Part shown: in pieces, positions 19,001 through 26,771 of the stretch | Position numbering within the stretch: the stretch's first letter is position 1 | How the letters are laid out: every line of letters starts with the position of its first letter | NCBI RefSeq assembly: GCF_000421825.1 | Contig: NZ_ATXT01000004.1 | Location: forward strand, 1 to 44,524 | Length of the DNA stretch: 44,524 bases | Reading direction: 5' to 3' | From: Humibacter albus DSM 18994 | GTDB lineage: Bacteria; Actinomycetota; Actinomycetes; Actinomycetales; Microbacteriaceae | Program-made: the position numbers and the translations under genes | The notes under the pieces: generated by a model | Seen by the model: only the letters and a program-made list of their open reading frames with translations | Told to the model about the DNA's origin: nothing | The model's database searches: none

Positions 19001-21617
19001 CGGCACCGACGGCGGCAGCTTCACTGTGGTCAGCGATACGCAGATCACGGTGACGACGCCGCCGCACGCGGTGGGCGACGTGGATGTCGTGGTGGACAGC
19101 CCGTACGGCAACAGCCCGGCCGGCACGTTCACTTACACGCCGGTGACCACGATCACGGCAGTCGACCCCGGCAGCGGCCCCGAGGCCGGTGGCAACACGG
19201 TGACCATCACGGGCCACTGCTTCGCGGCTGCGACGCAGGTGTTCTTCGGCGCGACGCCGGCGACGAGCTTCACCGTCGTCAGCGACACCGAGATCACCGC
19301 AGTGGTGCCCGCGGGTGTGGGAACGGTCGACGTCTCGGTGGCAGGGGGCGGCAGCTGCGGCACAGGTACGGCGCCGGGTGGTTACGAGTACATCGCACCA
19401 CCGTCGATCTCGTCGCTGGCTCCGACATCGGGTCCGCAGACCGGTGGAACGGCGGTCACGATCACGGGCTCCGGGTTCACCGGAGCGAGCGGGGTCACGT
19501 TCGACGGTACGGCCGGCACTGACTTCACAGTGGTCAACGACACCCGCATCACGGTGACGACACCGGAGCACGACCCGGGCGACGCCGCCGTGGTCGTGGA
19601 CAGCCCGAACGGCAACTCCGATCCGGCCACGTTCACGTACACTCCGGTGACGCAGATCACGGGTGTGCAGCCGGCGACCGGGCCCGAGGCGGGCGGCAAC
19701 GCGGTGACGATCACAGGTCAGTGCTTCACCGGCGCCACGGAGGTGCAGTTCGGCGGTACGTCGGCCCACTTCACGGTGGACGGTGACACGCAGATCACCG
19801 CGATCGCCCCCGCGGGCACCGGCACAGTCGATGTGACGGTGGTCGGTGCGGCCGGGTGCGGCACGGCGACGGACGACGGCGCATACACGTACAAGCCGGC
19901 CGCGTCCATCCAGTCCCTCACTCCGGCTGAAGGGCCGACCTCAGGCGGCACGACGGTGACGATCACGGGCTCGGAGTTCACTGCCGCCACCGGCGTGACC
20001 TTCGACGGCGATGCTGGCACCGCCTTCACCGTGGTCGATGACAGCCACATCACGGTGACGACGCCGGCGCACGTTGCCGGTGCGGTGGATGTAGCCGTGC
20101 TGAGTCCCTACGGGAACGGCACGTCAGCGGATGCCTTCACCTACGTGGCGGCTCCGACGATCGCCTCGGTGTCGCCCGAGCAGGGACCGACCGCCGGTGG
20201 CACGACGGTGACGATCACGGGCACCGGTTTCGCCGGAGCCGGCGCGGTGCAGTTCGGCGGAGCCGCAGCGGCGGCCTACACCGTGGACAGTGACACGCAG
20301 ATCACGGCGACGACTCCGGCGCACGACGCGGGGCACGTGGATGTGACGGTGAACACCGTGGGCGGGACCTCGCAAGCGGGTGCCTTCACGTTCGTTCCGC
20401 CGGCGGCGGTCACATCCCTCGACCCGGTCACGGGCCCGGAGACGGGTGGCACGCCGGTGACGGTGACGGGTAGCGGTTTCACGAACGCGACGGCGGTCAC
20501 ATTCGACGGCGTCGACGGTGGCAGCTTCGTCGTGGTCAGCGATACGCAGATCACGGTGTTGACGCCGCCGCATGCGGTCGGTGACGTGGACGTGGTCGTG
20601 GACAGCCCCTACGGCAACGGCGCGGCCGGCACGTTCACCTACACGCCGGTGACCACGATCACCGGAACCCAGCCAGGCGAGGGCCCGGAAGACGGTGGCA
20701 CTTCGGTGACCATCACCGGCCATTGCTTCGCGGCTGCGACGCAGGTGTTCTTCGGCGCGACGCCGGCGACGAGCTTCACCGTCGTCAGCGACACCGAGAT
20801 CACCGCGGTCTCGCCCGCCGGCGTGGGGACGGTCGACGTGACGGTGATCGGTGCGGGTACCTGTGGCACGGCGACCGATCCCGGTGGCTTCACGTATCTG
20901 CCGAACACGAACCCGGTCATCACCGGGCTCACTCCGGTACGCGGCCCGGAGACGGGCGGCACCGTGGTGACGATCACCGGAACGAACTTCACCGGCGCGA
21001 CGGGGGCCACGTTCGACGGCATCCCCGGTACGTCGTTCACGGTGGACAGCGACACGCAGATCACGGTGACGTCGCCCGCGCACAAGCCTTCGACGGTCGA
21101 TGTGATCGTCGACGGCGCGGCTGCGCCGGTGAGCTCGACAGGCCCCACCGGCCCGAGCGGACCGATCCATCCGGTGATGCTCCTTCTGGCGGCGCCCTCG
21201 GCCCAGTCGAACGCGGGAGCGTTCACGTACTACGCCGTCAGTGATGTGGACGGCGTGGATCCGGGATCCGGGCCGGCCGGAGGCGGCAACACCGTGACCA
21301 TCTCTGGCAAGTGCTTCACCGGTGCGACGCAGGTGCTGTTCGGCTCGGCGAAGGCGACGACCTTCACGGTGGTCGATGACACCACGATCAAGGCGGTCGT
21401 GCCGGCAGGCGCCGGAGCGGTCGACGTCACGGTGGTCGGCGCCGGCGACTGCGGCACCTCGACGCTCGCGAACGGCTACAGGTACATGACACCGGTGCAG
21501 TCACTGGCGGCGACCGGCGTGGACGCCCTTGGATTGACGGGTCTGCTTCTCGCCCTCGGCCTCCTGGCAGGTGGACTGTCGCTGCTGGTCACACGTCGGC
21601 GCCGTCGAGAAGCGTGA
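16035..21617 (+). CDS. Sortase-anchored surface protein with choice-of-anchor-G-like N-terminus and 15 IPT/TIG repeats
   Basis: This 1,860-residue secreted protein starts at GTG 16035 behind GGAGGGGGG. It has a long arginine-rich n-region, a hydrophobic core (IIGTSALITGGSLAAAQA) and a likely signal-peptidase site after AQA. Residues about 60-530 resemble the choice-of-anchor G module of actinobacterial surface proteins. Residues about 535-1818 are 15 IPT/TIG immunoglobulin-like repeats of about 83 residues with the core GPxxGGTxVTITG. The C-terminus is LAATG, a hydrophobic helix and RRRRR, a cell-wall sorting signal of the LAxTG kind handled by class E sortases. Repeats 3, 7, 9, 13 and 15 each carry two Cys (as in GQCFTG...CGTG), probably a disulfide. 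It is likely a long adhesive stalk; the ligand is unknown. It stands alone, with a terminator after it. Confidence 0.88.
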   Translation: MASWLTFGTDGNSAGRGPVRRQRGDAPRHRRPQWRRRLLRWTAIIGTSALITGGSLAAAQAAPMTESASSARFLSGSLLTSGGLLDDVATLQGVSASNSGSTTPDTETGSLDLSVLNSLNVSLPSGVDVPLGEFLQLGAVNQYAQASNLGVSRAASGAVSDDGAVSLSGSAGFPANASIDLVDLLGSTANGVLDTGKLNIGAVTGVAALNAPTATPATACADLSSPAGCRDYNVASAGLNLSSPLVGNAVGEINSTLDSTSSTVNDLAATLQNSIITQVSNLLSTLTGPSNVAVTLNVDLRSALSTVLSGTLSQGGVTLDLSNGAITVDLATVIGGLNGQAPDTPLLSVTVMNSIVSDLGGILTQLQTNVNSTVSTALNGATVGINATFCGIGGCDPGVTSGQLTIGYNGTLQDLASKTAAISVTGTGLVPGLLQLLVTPLSTTLATVLGDAASPVLSNAISGVASTVSTQVTSLNKNLDPVLSAIGTVVGANLNVQEAGSTAGSFREVAVRVSVLGSSAATVDLGRAEVGPNAVATPSITSLDPTHGPQAGGTSVTITGTGFTGATGVTFGGTSAAYTVVDDSHITVTSPAHDPGAVDVVVQGPGGSSGPGTFTFDPAASVTGISPDHGPQDGGTNVTITGSGFTKATAATFDGTDGTAFTVVDDSHITVATPAHDPGAVDVVVDSPDGDSAPVTFTYTPGTAVTGVDPATGPEAGGTVVTITGQCFTGADDVLFGGVSAAAFTVDGDTQITATAPAGTGTVDVTVIGSSDCGTGTDADAYTYEAAPTIQSLTPSEGPVAGGTTVTITGTGFTGATAVTFGGETATGFSVDSPTQITVVTPAHDAGTVDVIVLSPYGDATAPQAYTYIAAPTVGTFSPVQGPTAGGTTVTISGDNLTGTTAVAFGGSAAASFSVENDNEITAVTPAHDAGQVDVTVTTPGGVSHLGPFTFVPPAAITSLDPATGPETGGTTVTLTGSGFTNATAVTFDGTDGGSFTVVSDTQITVTTPPHAVGDVDVVVDSPYGNSPAGTFTYTPVTTITAVDPGSGPEAGGNTVTITGHCFAAATQVFFGATPATSFTVVSDTEITAVVPAGVGTVDVSVAGGGSCGTGTAPGGYEYIAPPSISSLAPTSGPQTGGTAVTITGSGFTGASGVTFDGTAGTDFTVVNDTRITVTTPEHDPGDAAVVVDSPNGNSDPATFTYTPVTQITGVQPATGPEAGGNAVTITGQCFTGATEVQFGGTSAHFTVDGDTQITAIAPAGTGTVDVTVVGAAGCGTATDDGAYTYKPAASIQSLTPAEGPTSGGTTVTITGSEFTAATGVTFDGDAGTAFTVVDDSHITVTTPAHVAGAVDVAVLSPYGNGTSADAFTYVAAPTIASVSPEQGPTAGGTTVTITGTGFAGAGAVQFGGAAAAAYTVDSDTQITATTPAHDAGHVDVTVNTVGGTSQAGAFTFVPPAAVTSLDPVTGPETGGTPVTVTGSGFTNATAVTFDGVDGGSFVVVSDTQITVLTPPHAVGDVDVVVDSPYGNGAAGTFTYTPVTTITGTQPGEGPEDGGTSVTITGHCFAAATQVFFGATPATSFTVVSDTEITAVSPAGVGTVDVTVIGAGTCGTATDPGGFTYLPNTNPVITGLTPVRGPETGGTVVTITGTNFTGATGATFDGIPGTSFTVDSDTQITVTSPAHKPSTVDVIVDGAAAPVSSTGPTGPSGPIHPVMLLLAAPSAQSNAGAFTYYAVSDVDGVDPGSGPAGGGNTVTISGKCFTGATQVLFGSAKATTFTVVDDTTIKAVVPAGAGAVDVTVVGAGDCGTSTLANGYRYMTPVQSLAATGVDALGLTGLLLALGLLAGGLSLLVTRRRRREA
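17638..21488 (+). repeat. Array of 15 IPT/TIG-coding repeats with a six-repeat superperiod
   Basis: Fifteen units of about 250 bp encode Ig-like domains. Repeats 4-9 (from 18393) correspond one for one with repeats 10-15 (from 19899), an offset of 1,506 bp (502 codons). Within the pair, 19218-19300 and 20724-20806 are identical over 83 bp. Repeat 14 has an extra insert rich in Gly, Pro and Ser. The similarity of repeats 2 and 3 to 8 and 9 suggests an older partial copy of the same block. Confidence 0.85.
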
Positions 21618-21651
21618 TGAACGGGGACGCTGAGTCCATCGCTTGACGGCG

Positions 21652-21686
21652 CGGGGCGTGATCCGATGAATTCGGGTCACGCCCCG
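21652..21686 (+). terminator. Hairpin terminator after the surface protein gene
   Basis: CGGGGCGTGA (21652-21661) pairs perfectly with TCACGCCCCG (21677-21686) around a 15-base loop. There is no long T-run, as is common in actinobacteria. Confidence 0.7.
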
Positions 21687-21811
21687 TGATTCGTCGGGCG
21701 CAGCGGCGTGCAGCGCGGTGTCTTGGCGTCCCAGCGAGAGGACTCCGGATGCCTGCCCACAGGCATCCGCCTGCCCCTCCGAATGACAGCCGTCCCGACT
21801 ACGATTGAGCC

Positions 21812-24781
21812 GTGGTCACCGCCCTGTATCGCCGCTATCGGCCCGAGACGTTCGCCGAGATGATCGGCCAGTCACAGGTGACCGAGCCGCTGATGACGGC
21901 GCTGCGCACGAACCGGGTCAATCACGCCTATCTGTTCAGCGGTCCGCGTGGCTGCGGCAAGACGACGAGCGCGCGCATCCTCGCCCGTTGCCTGAACTGC
22001 GTGCAGGGCCCCACCGACACCCCGTGCGGCGAGTGCGAGAGCTGCATCGAGCTCGGTCGCGGCGGGCAGGGATCGCTCGACGTCGTCGAGATCGACGCGG
22101 CGAGCCACAACGGCGTCGACGATGCGCGCGACATCCGCGAGCGGGCCATCTTCGCGCCGGCGCGCGACCGCTACAAGATCTTCATCCTCGACGAGGCGCA
22201 CATGGTCACGCCGCAGGGCTTCAACGCGCTGCTGAAGATCGTGGAGGAGCCGCCGGAGCACGTGAAGTTCATCTTCGCGACCACCGAGCCCGACAAGGTG
22301 ATCGGCACCATCCGTTCGCGCACGCACCACTATCCGTTCCGGCTCGTGCCGCCCGCGCAGATGCTCGACTACGTGCAGCAGATGTGCGACCGCGAGGGCA
22401 TGACCGTGGCTCCCGGCGTTCTGCCGCTCGTCGTGCGCGCCGGTGGCGGGTCGCCCCGCGACACCCTGTCGCTGCTCGACCAGCTGATCGCCGGTAGTGA
22501 GGGCGACAGCATCGAGTACGAGCGTGCCGTCGCGCTGCTCGGCTACACCCACGCCGCTCTGCTCGACGAAGTCGTGGATGCCATCGCCGCCGTGGATGCC
22601 GCGACCGCCTTCGCCGCCGTGGACCGGGTGATCCAGACGGGACAGGACCCGCGCCGATTCGTCGAAGACCTGCTCGAGCGCCTGCGCGACCTCATCATCG
22701 TGGCCGCCACCTCGCCCGAAGCCGCGGCGGCCGTGCTGCGCGGGACCCCGCAGGAAGAACTGGATCGCATGTCGGTGCAGGCCACCTCGTTCGGCGCTGC
22801 CGACCTCTCGCGGTGCGCTGACATCGTGAACGCGGCTCTCACCGAGATGACCGGCGCCACGTCACCGCGCCTGCACCTCGAGCTGATGATCGCGCGGATG
22901 CTCGTGCCAGCCTCCGACGCGACGGATCGTGGTGCCCTCGCCCGCGTCGAGCGTCTCGAGCGACGAGTCGGCGTCGAGGTGCCGGTGGATCCGGCCGGCG
23001 CTGCGGCGCCGGCCGCTGCGATGCCGACTTCTCCCGCTTCGGCTTCGCTGCGCCCCGCTTCTCCGCCGGCGCCGGCGCACACGGCATCGAGCGATGCTGC
23101 CGGATCGTCGTCGAGCGTCGGCGCACCGGCTGCTTCTCCCGGCGCGTCCCCCGCGCCCGCCTCCTCTGCTCCTGCTTCTCCCGTTCCTGCTTCTCCCGTT
23201 CCTGCTTCTCCCGTTCCTGCTTCTCCCATTCCTGCGTCATCCGCTCCGGCGTCGTCCGGACTGGCGCCGGCTGCCGATTCCGGCGCGGAGTCCACGGCCG
23301 ACCCGGCCGTCGCCCAGGCAGCGGCATTCGCAGCGGCAGCGGCCGCGAAGAAGGGCGGCGCGAGCGCGACGGGCGCGTCGGGTGGCTCGCAGGCATCCGG
23401 CTGGGCGACCCCCGGTGTCACCGATGAGGCGCCCGCGGCTCCGGTCGGACCGGTGACCACGCAGCAGGTGCGCGACGCGTGGCCCGAGATCCTCGACGCC
23501 GTCGCCGAACTGAGCCGTAACGCGTGGGCCGTCGTATACACGGCGACCGTGCGGTCGCTCGACGGGGACGTGCTCGCGCTGTCGTTCCCGAGCGCGAACG
23601 ACGTGGAGAGTTTCCGCGGCCGACCAGGAGCGAAAGACGCCGCGAGCGAGGTCTTGCGCAACGCGATCGTCGATCTGCTCGGCGTGCGAGTGAAGTTCCT
23701 CGCGAAGCCCGCGGGCTCCGAAGGCGGTGCAGGCGGCGCGGCACCCGGTGGCCCAGCAGCCGGCGGCCCGGTAGCCGGTGGTCCAGGGCGTGCAGGCCCC
23801 ACCGGCCCGAGCGGTGGGAGTGCGCGTCAGGGTGACGCCGACCGCATGCAGGACGGTCCCGGCGGGTCCGTTTCCCGGCCCGAGCCGCGCCCATCGGGTG
23901 GCGGGACATCAGCCACGCCGCAGGAGCGCGACCGGTCGGCGGCGCCATCGCCGGCGAATTCGGCGGGTCGTCTGACGGGTTCCCCGTCTTCGCGCTCGAG
24001 CAGTTCCTCCGGAGGGGCGCCGTCGACAGGCTCATCGTCGGCACCCTCGTCTTCCGCCGGCTCGGCGGCGGTTCCTTCGTCCGGGGTCTCCTGGGCCACC
24101 GTGGCGATCCCGGGATCCTCGGCGACTGCCGTGCTCGAACGCCCGGAGAGCGAGCCGGCCGGTGACGTGCGCGTCGAACCCGAAACTGCGCGTGTCGAGT
24201 CCAACCCTGCGCGCGTCGAGTCCGACTCGGCGACGCCGACGGTCCTGGCACCGGCCGCGGCGTCTTCGACGGAGGCCGGTGCGCGTGGTGGAGCGACCGA
24301 CGGACGCACAGCCGCTGGCGCGACCGACGGACGCACAGCCGCTGGCGGCTCGACTGAGCCTGCTCCCGGCATGCGCGAGTTGACGGACGCCGACGCTCCC
24401 GATGACGACGAACCGCCCTACCCTGACGACGACGCAGACGATGCGGCACCCCGCTCGACCGCGGCCCCGGTGTCGAATCGTGCGTTCACAGCGCCAGGCC
24501 CTGGCGCACCGGCTGGTACCGTCCAGGCTGCGCCGAGCGCCGACATCCCGAGCCCCGACATCCCGAACGGAGCGGCCCCGGGCACCAGCCCGCGCGGAGC
24601 GAAGGCGAGCGAAGCTCCTGCTCGGCCGAAGACATCCGTCGGCTTCCGCGAACCGTCCCGGTACGGTGAGGCAGTGGTTCGTGAGCTTCTCGGCGCGAAG
24701 TTCATCGAGGAGCAAGAGGTGGAACCGCGCCAAGGCGGATCCGCTCAGGGCAGCCCGTCTCAGGGCGGATGGGCGAGGTAG
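21812..24781 (+). CDS. dnaX: DNA polymerase III subunits gamma/tau
   Basis: This is the clamp-loader ATPase of the replisome. The N-terminal 370 residues are the AAA+ core: LYRRYRPETFAEMIGQ, Walker A GPRGCGKTT (44-52), a zinc site with Cys63, Cys72, Cys75 and Cys78, and Walker B ILDEAH. A long Ala/Pro/Ser-rich linker follows (about 390-545), then a folded tau-type segment (TQQVRDAWPEILDAVAEL to DLLGVRVKFLAKP, about 550-635). A second long disordered region with internal repeats ends in a short conserved-looking tail (RYGEAVVRELLGAKFIEEQE). At 989 residues it is long for the family because of the low-complexity linkers. It starts at GTG 21812. recR begins six bases after its stop, a widely conserved pairing. 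Confidence 0.96.
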   Translation: MVTALYRRYRPETFAEMIGQSQVTEPLMTALRTNRVNHAYLFSGPRGCGKTTSARILARCLNCVQGPTDTPCGECESCIELGRGGQGSLDVVEIDAASHNGVDDARDIRERAIFAPARDRYKIFILDEAHMVTPQGFNALLKIVEEPPEHVKFIFATTEPDKVIGTIRSRTHHYPFRLVPPAQMLDYVQQMCDREGMTVAPGVLPLVVRAGGGSPRDTLSLLDQLIAGSEGDSIEYERAVALLGYTHAALLDEVVDAIAAVDAATAFAAVDRVIQTGQDPRRFVEDLLERLRDLIIVAATSPEAAAAVLRGTPQEELDRMSVQATSFGAADLSRCADIVNAALTEMTGATSPRLHLELMIARMLVPASDATDRGALARVERLERRVGVEVPVDPAGAAAPAAAMPTSPASASLRPASPPAPAHTASSDAAGSSSSVGAPAASPGASPAPASSAPASPVPASPVPASPVPASPIPASSAPASSGLAPAADSGAESTADPAVAQAAAFAAAAAAKKGGASATGASGGSQASGWATPGVTDEAPAAPVGPVTTQQVRDAWPEILDAVAELSRNAWAVVYTATVRSLDGDVLALSFPSANDVESFRGRPGAKDAASEVLRNAIVDLLGVRVKFLAKPAGSEGGAGGAAPGGPAAGGPVAGGPGRAGPTGPSGGSARQGDADRMQDGPGGSVSRPEPRPSGGGTSATPQERDRSAAPSPANSAGRLTGSPSSRSSSSSGGAPSTGSSSAPSSSAGSAAVPSSGVSWATVAIPGSSATAVLERPESEPAGDVRVEPETARVESNPARVESDSATPTVLAPAAASSTEAGARGGATDGRTAAGATDGRTAAGGSTEPAPGMRELTDADAPDDDEPPYPDDDADDAAPRSTAAPVSNRAFTAPGPGAPAGTVQAAPSADIPSPDIPNGAAPGTSPRGAKASEAPARPKTSVGFREPSRYGEAVVRELLGAKFIEEQEVEPRQGGSAQGSPSQGGWAR
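23171..23230 (+). repeat. Four 15-bp tandem repeats inside dnaX
   Basis: CCTGCTTCTCCCGTT is repeated four times in register (the last copy with one change), encoding PASPV units of the disordered linker. Being in frame and a multiple of three, copy-number changes would keep the gene intact. Confidence 0.85.
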
Positions 24782-24787
24782 CGGCGC

Positions 24788-25384
24788 GTGTACGAAGGTG
24801 TCGTCCAAGACCTGATCGATGAGCTCGGCCGGCTCCCCGGCGTGGGGCCGAAGTCTGCCCAGCGCATCGCTTTCTACATTCTGCAGACCGAGAGCTACGA
24901 CCCGACTCGCCTGGCCGACGTGCTCACGACCGTGCGAGACAAGGTGCGGTTCTGCGAGATCTGCGGCAACGTCAGCGAGCAGGAGACGTGTTCCATCTGC
25001 CGCGACCCGCGTCGTGACCAGTCGCTGATCTGCGTGGTCGAAGACGCGAAGGACGTGGTCGCGATCGAGCGCACCCGCGAGTTCCGCGGCCTGTACCACG
25101 TGCTCGGCGGGGCGATCAGCCCGATCCAGGGCGTCGGACCCGACCAGTTGCGCATCCGGCAGCTCATGACAAGGCTCGCGGATGCCACGGTGCGCGAGAT
25201 CATCCTCGCCACCAATCCCAACGTGGAGGGCGAGGCGACCGCCGCCTACCTCACCCGCATGCTGCAGGCCATGGAGGTGCGCGTCTCGCGGCTGGCCTCC
25301 GGACTCCCCGTCGGCGGCGACCTCGAGTACGCCGACGAGGTCACCCTTGGTCGTGCCTTCGAGGGACGGCGACTCGTCGGCTGA
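24788..25384 (+). CDS. recR: Recombination mediator protein RecR
   Basis: This protein helps RecO and RecF load RecA at gaps in DNA. The 198-residue length is typical. It shows an N-terminal helix-hairpin-helix ([20 protein letters not shown]), a four-Cys zinc finger (Cys56, Cys59, Cys68, Cys71), a Toprim domain starting at [16 protein letters not shown], and the C-terminal [23 protein letters not shown] 24788 lies six bases after the dnaX stop, so the two genes are cotranscribed and probably translationally linked. Confidence 0.97.
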   Translation: MYEGVVQDLIDELGRLPGVGPKSAQRIAFYILQTESYDPTRLADVLTTVRDKVRFCEICGNVSEQETCSICRDPRRDQSLICVVEDAKDVVAIERTREFRGLYHVLGGAISPIQGVGPDQLRIRQLMTRLADATVREIILATNPNVEGEATAAYLTRMLQAMEVRVSRLASGLPVGGDLEYADEVTLGRAFEGRRLVG

Positions 25385-25552
25385 GGAGGGACTGCCGCCC
25401 GAATCGTCACCGCGATCCGTTCGGCGAATAGCCCGTTTCGGGCGCTGCCGTGCGCGCCGCCGCCTCACTACAGTCGTTCTTGCGGGCGCGTTCGGGAGCC
25501 CGCGACGCGTCGCCGGAGACGACGGTGCGGTCGAGACTTCGGGGGAAGCACG

Positions 25553-26737
25553 ATGACGGATCCGAACGCCGGCGAGCGACCGACGCAGGATGAAGGCGAC
25601 GCCCGCACCACGACGGACGATGCGGCGCGCGGTCGCGGCCGCGCGCCGGTATGGCTGGTCTGGGTCGTGGCCGCGGTCGTGGCGATCGTGTTCGGCGGCG
25701 GCGCGGGGTGGCTCGGGGCGTCGATCAGCCGGGGTGCGGCATCCGGCGCTGGATCGGGCCCGGGTTCCGCTGGCTCCTCGGCATCGGGTGGCACGTGCGA
25801 TGCCGTGCACATCGCCGACGAGGTGCTGCCCACCATCGTCACGATCAACGTGTCGGCACCGGCTGGGGGCAGCGTCGGCAGCGGGGAGATCATCCGCAAA
25901 GACGGCTACATCGTCACCAACAACCATGTCGTCTCCTCGGCCGCGAACGACGGCAAGGTGACGGTGACCTTCTCCAACGGCCACACCGAGAAGGCGACGA
26001 TCACCGGGCGCGACCCTGCATCCGATCTCGCCGTGCTCAAGGTGGATGCCGATTCCGACCTGCCCGTGATCGCGCTCGGCGACAGCGAGAAGGTCGTCGT
26101 CGGCCAGCCCGTCGTGGCGCTCGGCGCTCCACTCGGCCTCTCCAGCACGGTGACCGCGGGCATTGTCAGTGCGCTCGGACGCAACGTTCCGGTACCGAGT
26201 GATGACGGCCAGACGACGGTCCTCGCGGGGGCGATCCAGACGGATGCCTCCATCAACCCGGGCAATTCGGGCGGCGCCCTCGTAGATTGCTCGGGCCACC
26301 TCGTGGGCGTGAACACCGCGATCGCCACGGTGCCGAACGATGAGGGGGCCTCGGGCGGCGGATCGGTCGGCATCGGGTTCGCCGTGCCGGTGAACCTCGC
26401 GTCGCGCATCGCGGACGACCTGATCGAGAAGGGGACCGTGTCGTACCCGTACTTCGGTGCTCAGCTCACGCCGATCCCGCACGCGGTGGCGGAGAAGTGG
26501 GGCATCGAGGACGGCCTCTACGTGAACAGCGTCGACCCGGACGGGTCTGTCGCTGCAGCAGGCATCCAAGCGGGCGACGTGATCACCGAACTCGCCGGGC
26601 ATCCCGTCGACAGCACCGACGTGGTCACGTTGTTCCTGCTCACCCACAAGGCGGGTGACACGGTGAAGATCACGTTCATGCGCAACGGAACGGAGCACAC
26701 GGTGACCGCGACGCTGGTCGCCCGGCCGACGTCATAG
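25553..26737 (+). CDS. Membrane-anchored HtrA/DegP-like serine protease with PDZ domain
   Basis: This is a 394-residue S1C protease. A cytoplasmic acidic tail (1-30) is followed by one membrane helix (about 33-56), a flexible Gly/Ser linker, then the trypsin-like domain with His125 (IVTNNHVVS), Asp158 (DPASDLAVLKV) and Ser239 (NPGNSGGALV), all in canonical settings. A PDZ domain occupies about 300-390 (YVNSVDPDGSVAAAGIQAGD). Such proteins degrade or process misfolded proteins outside the membrane. The ATG at 25553 follows GGGGGAAGCACG. It is 168 bases downstream of recR and convergent with the GH127 gene, with only 34 bases between them. Confidence 0.93.
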   Translation: MTDPNAGERPTQDEGDARTTTDDAARGRGRAPVWLVWVVAAVVAIVFGGGAGWLGASISRGAASGAGSGPGSAGSSASGGTCDAVHIADEVLPTIVTINVSAPAGGSVGSGEIIRKDGYIVTNNHVVSSAANDGKVTVTFSNGHTEKATITGRDPASDLAVLKVDADSDLPVIALGDSEKVVVGQPVVALGAPLGLSSTVTAGIVSALGRNVPVPSDDGQTTVLAGAIQTDASINPGNSGGALVDCSGHLVGVNTAIATVPNDEGASGGGSVGIGFAVPVNLASRIADDLIEKGTVSYPYFGAQLTPIPHAVAEKWGIEDGLYVNSVDPDGSVAAAGIQAGDVITELAGHPVDSTDVVTLFLLTHKAGDTVKITFMRNGTEHTVTATLVARPTS

Positions 26738-26771
26738 CATCCGAAGTCCCCTTGTTCAGGTGCTGGCCCGG

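Noticed and set aside
16197-21457. Long minus-strand frames opposite the TIG-repeat gene
   Set aside because: They mirror the repeat structure of the plus-strand gene and have repeat-derived Val/Thr/Pro or Arg-rich sequence without own start signals.
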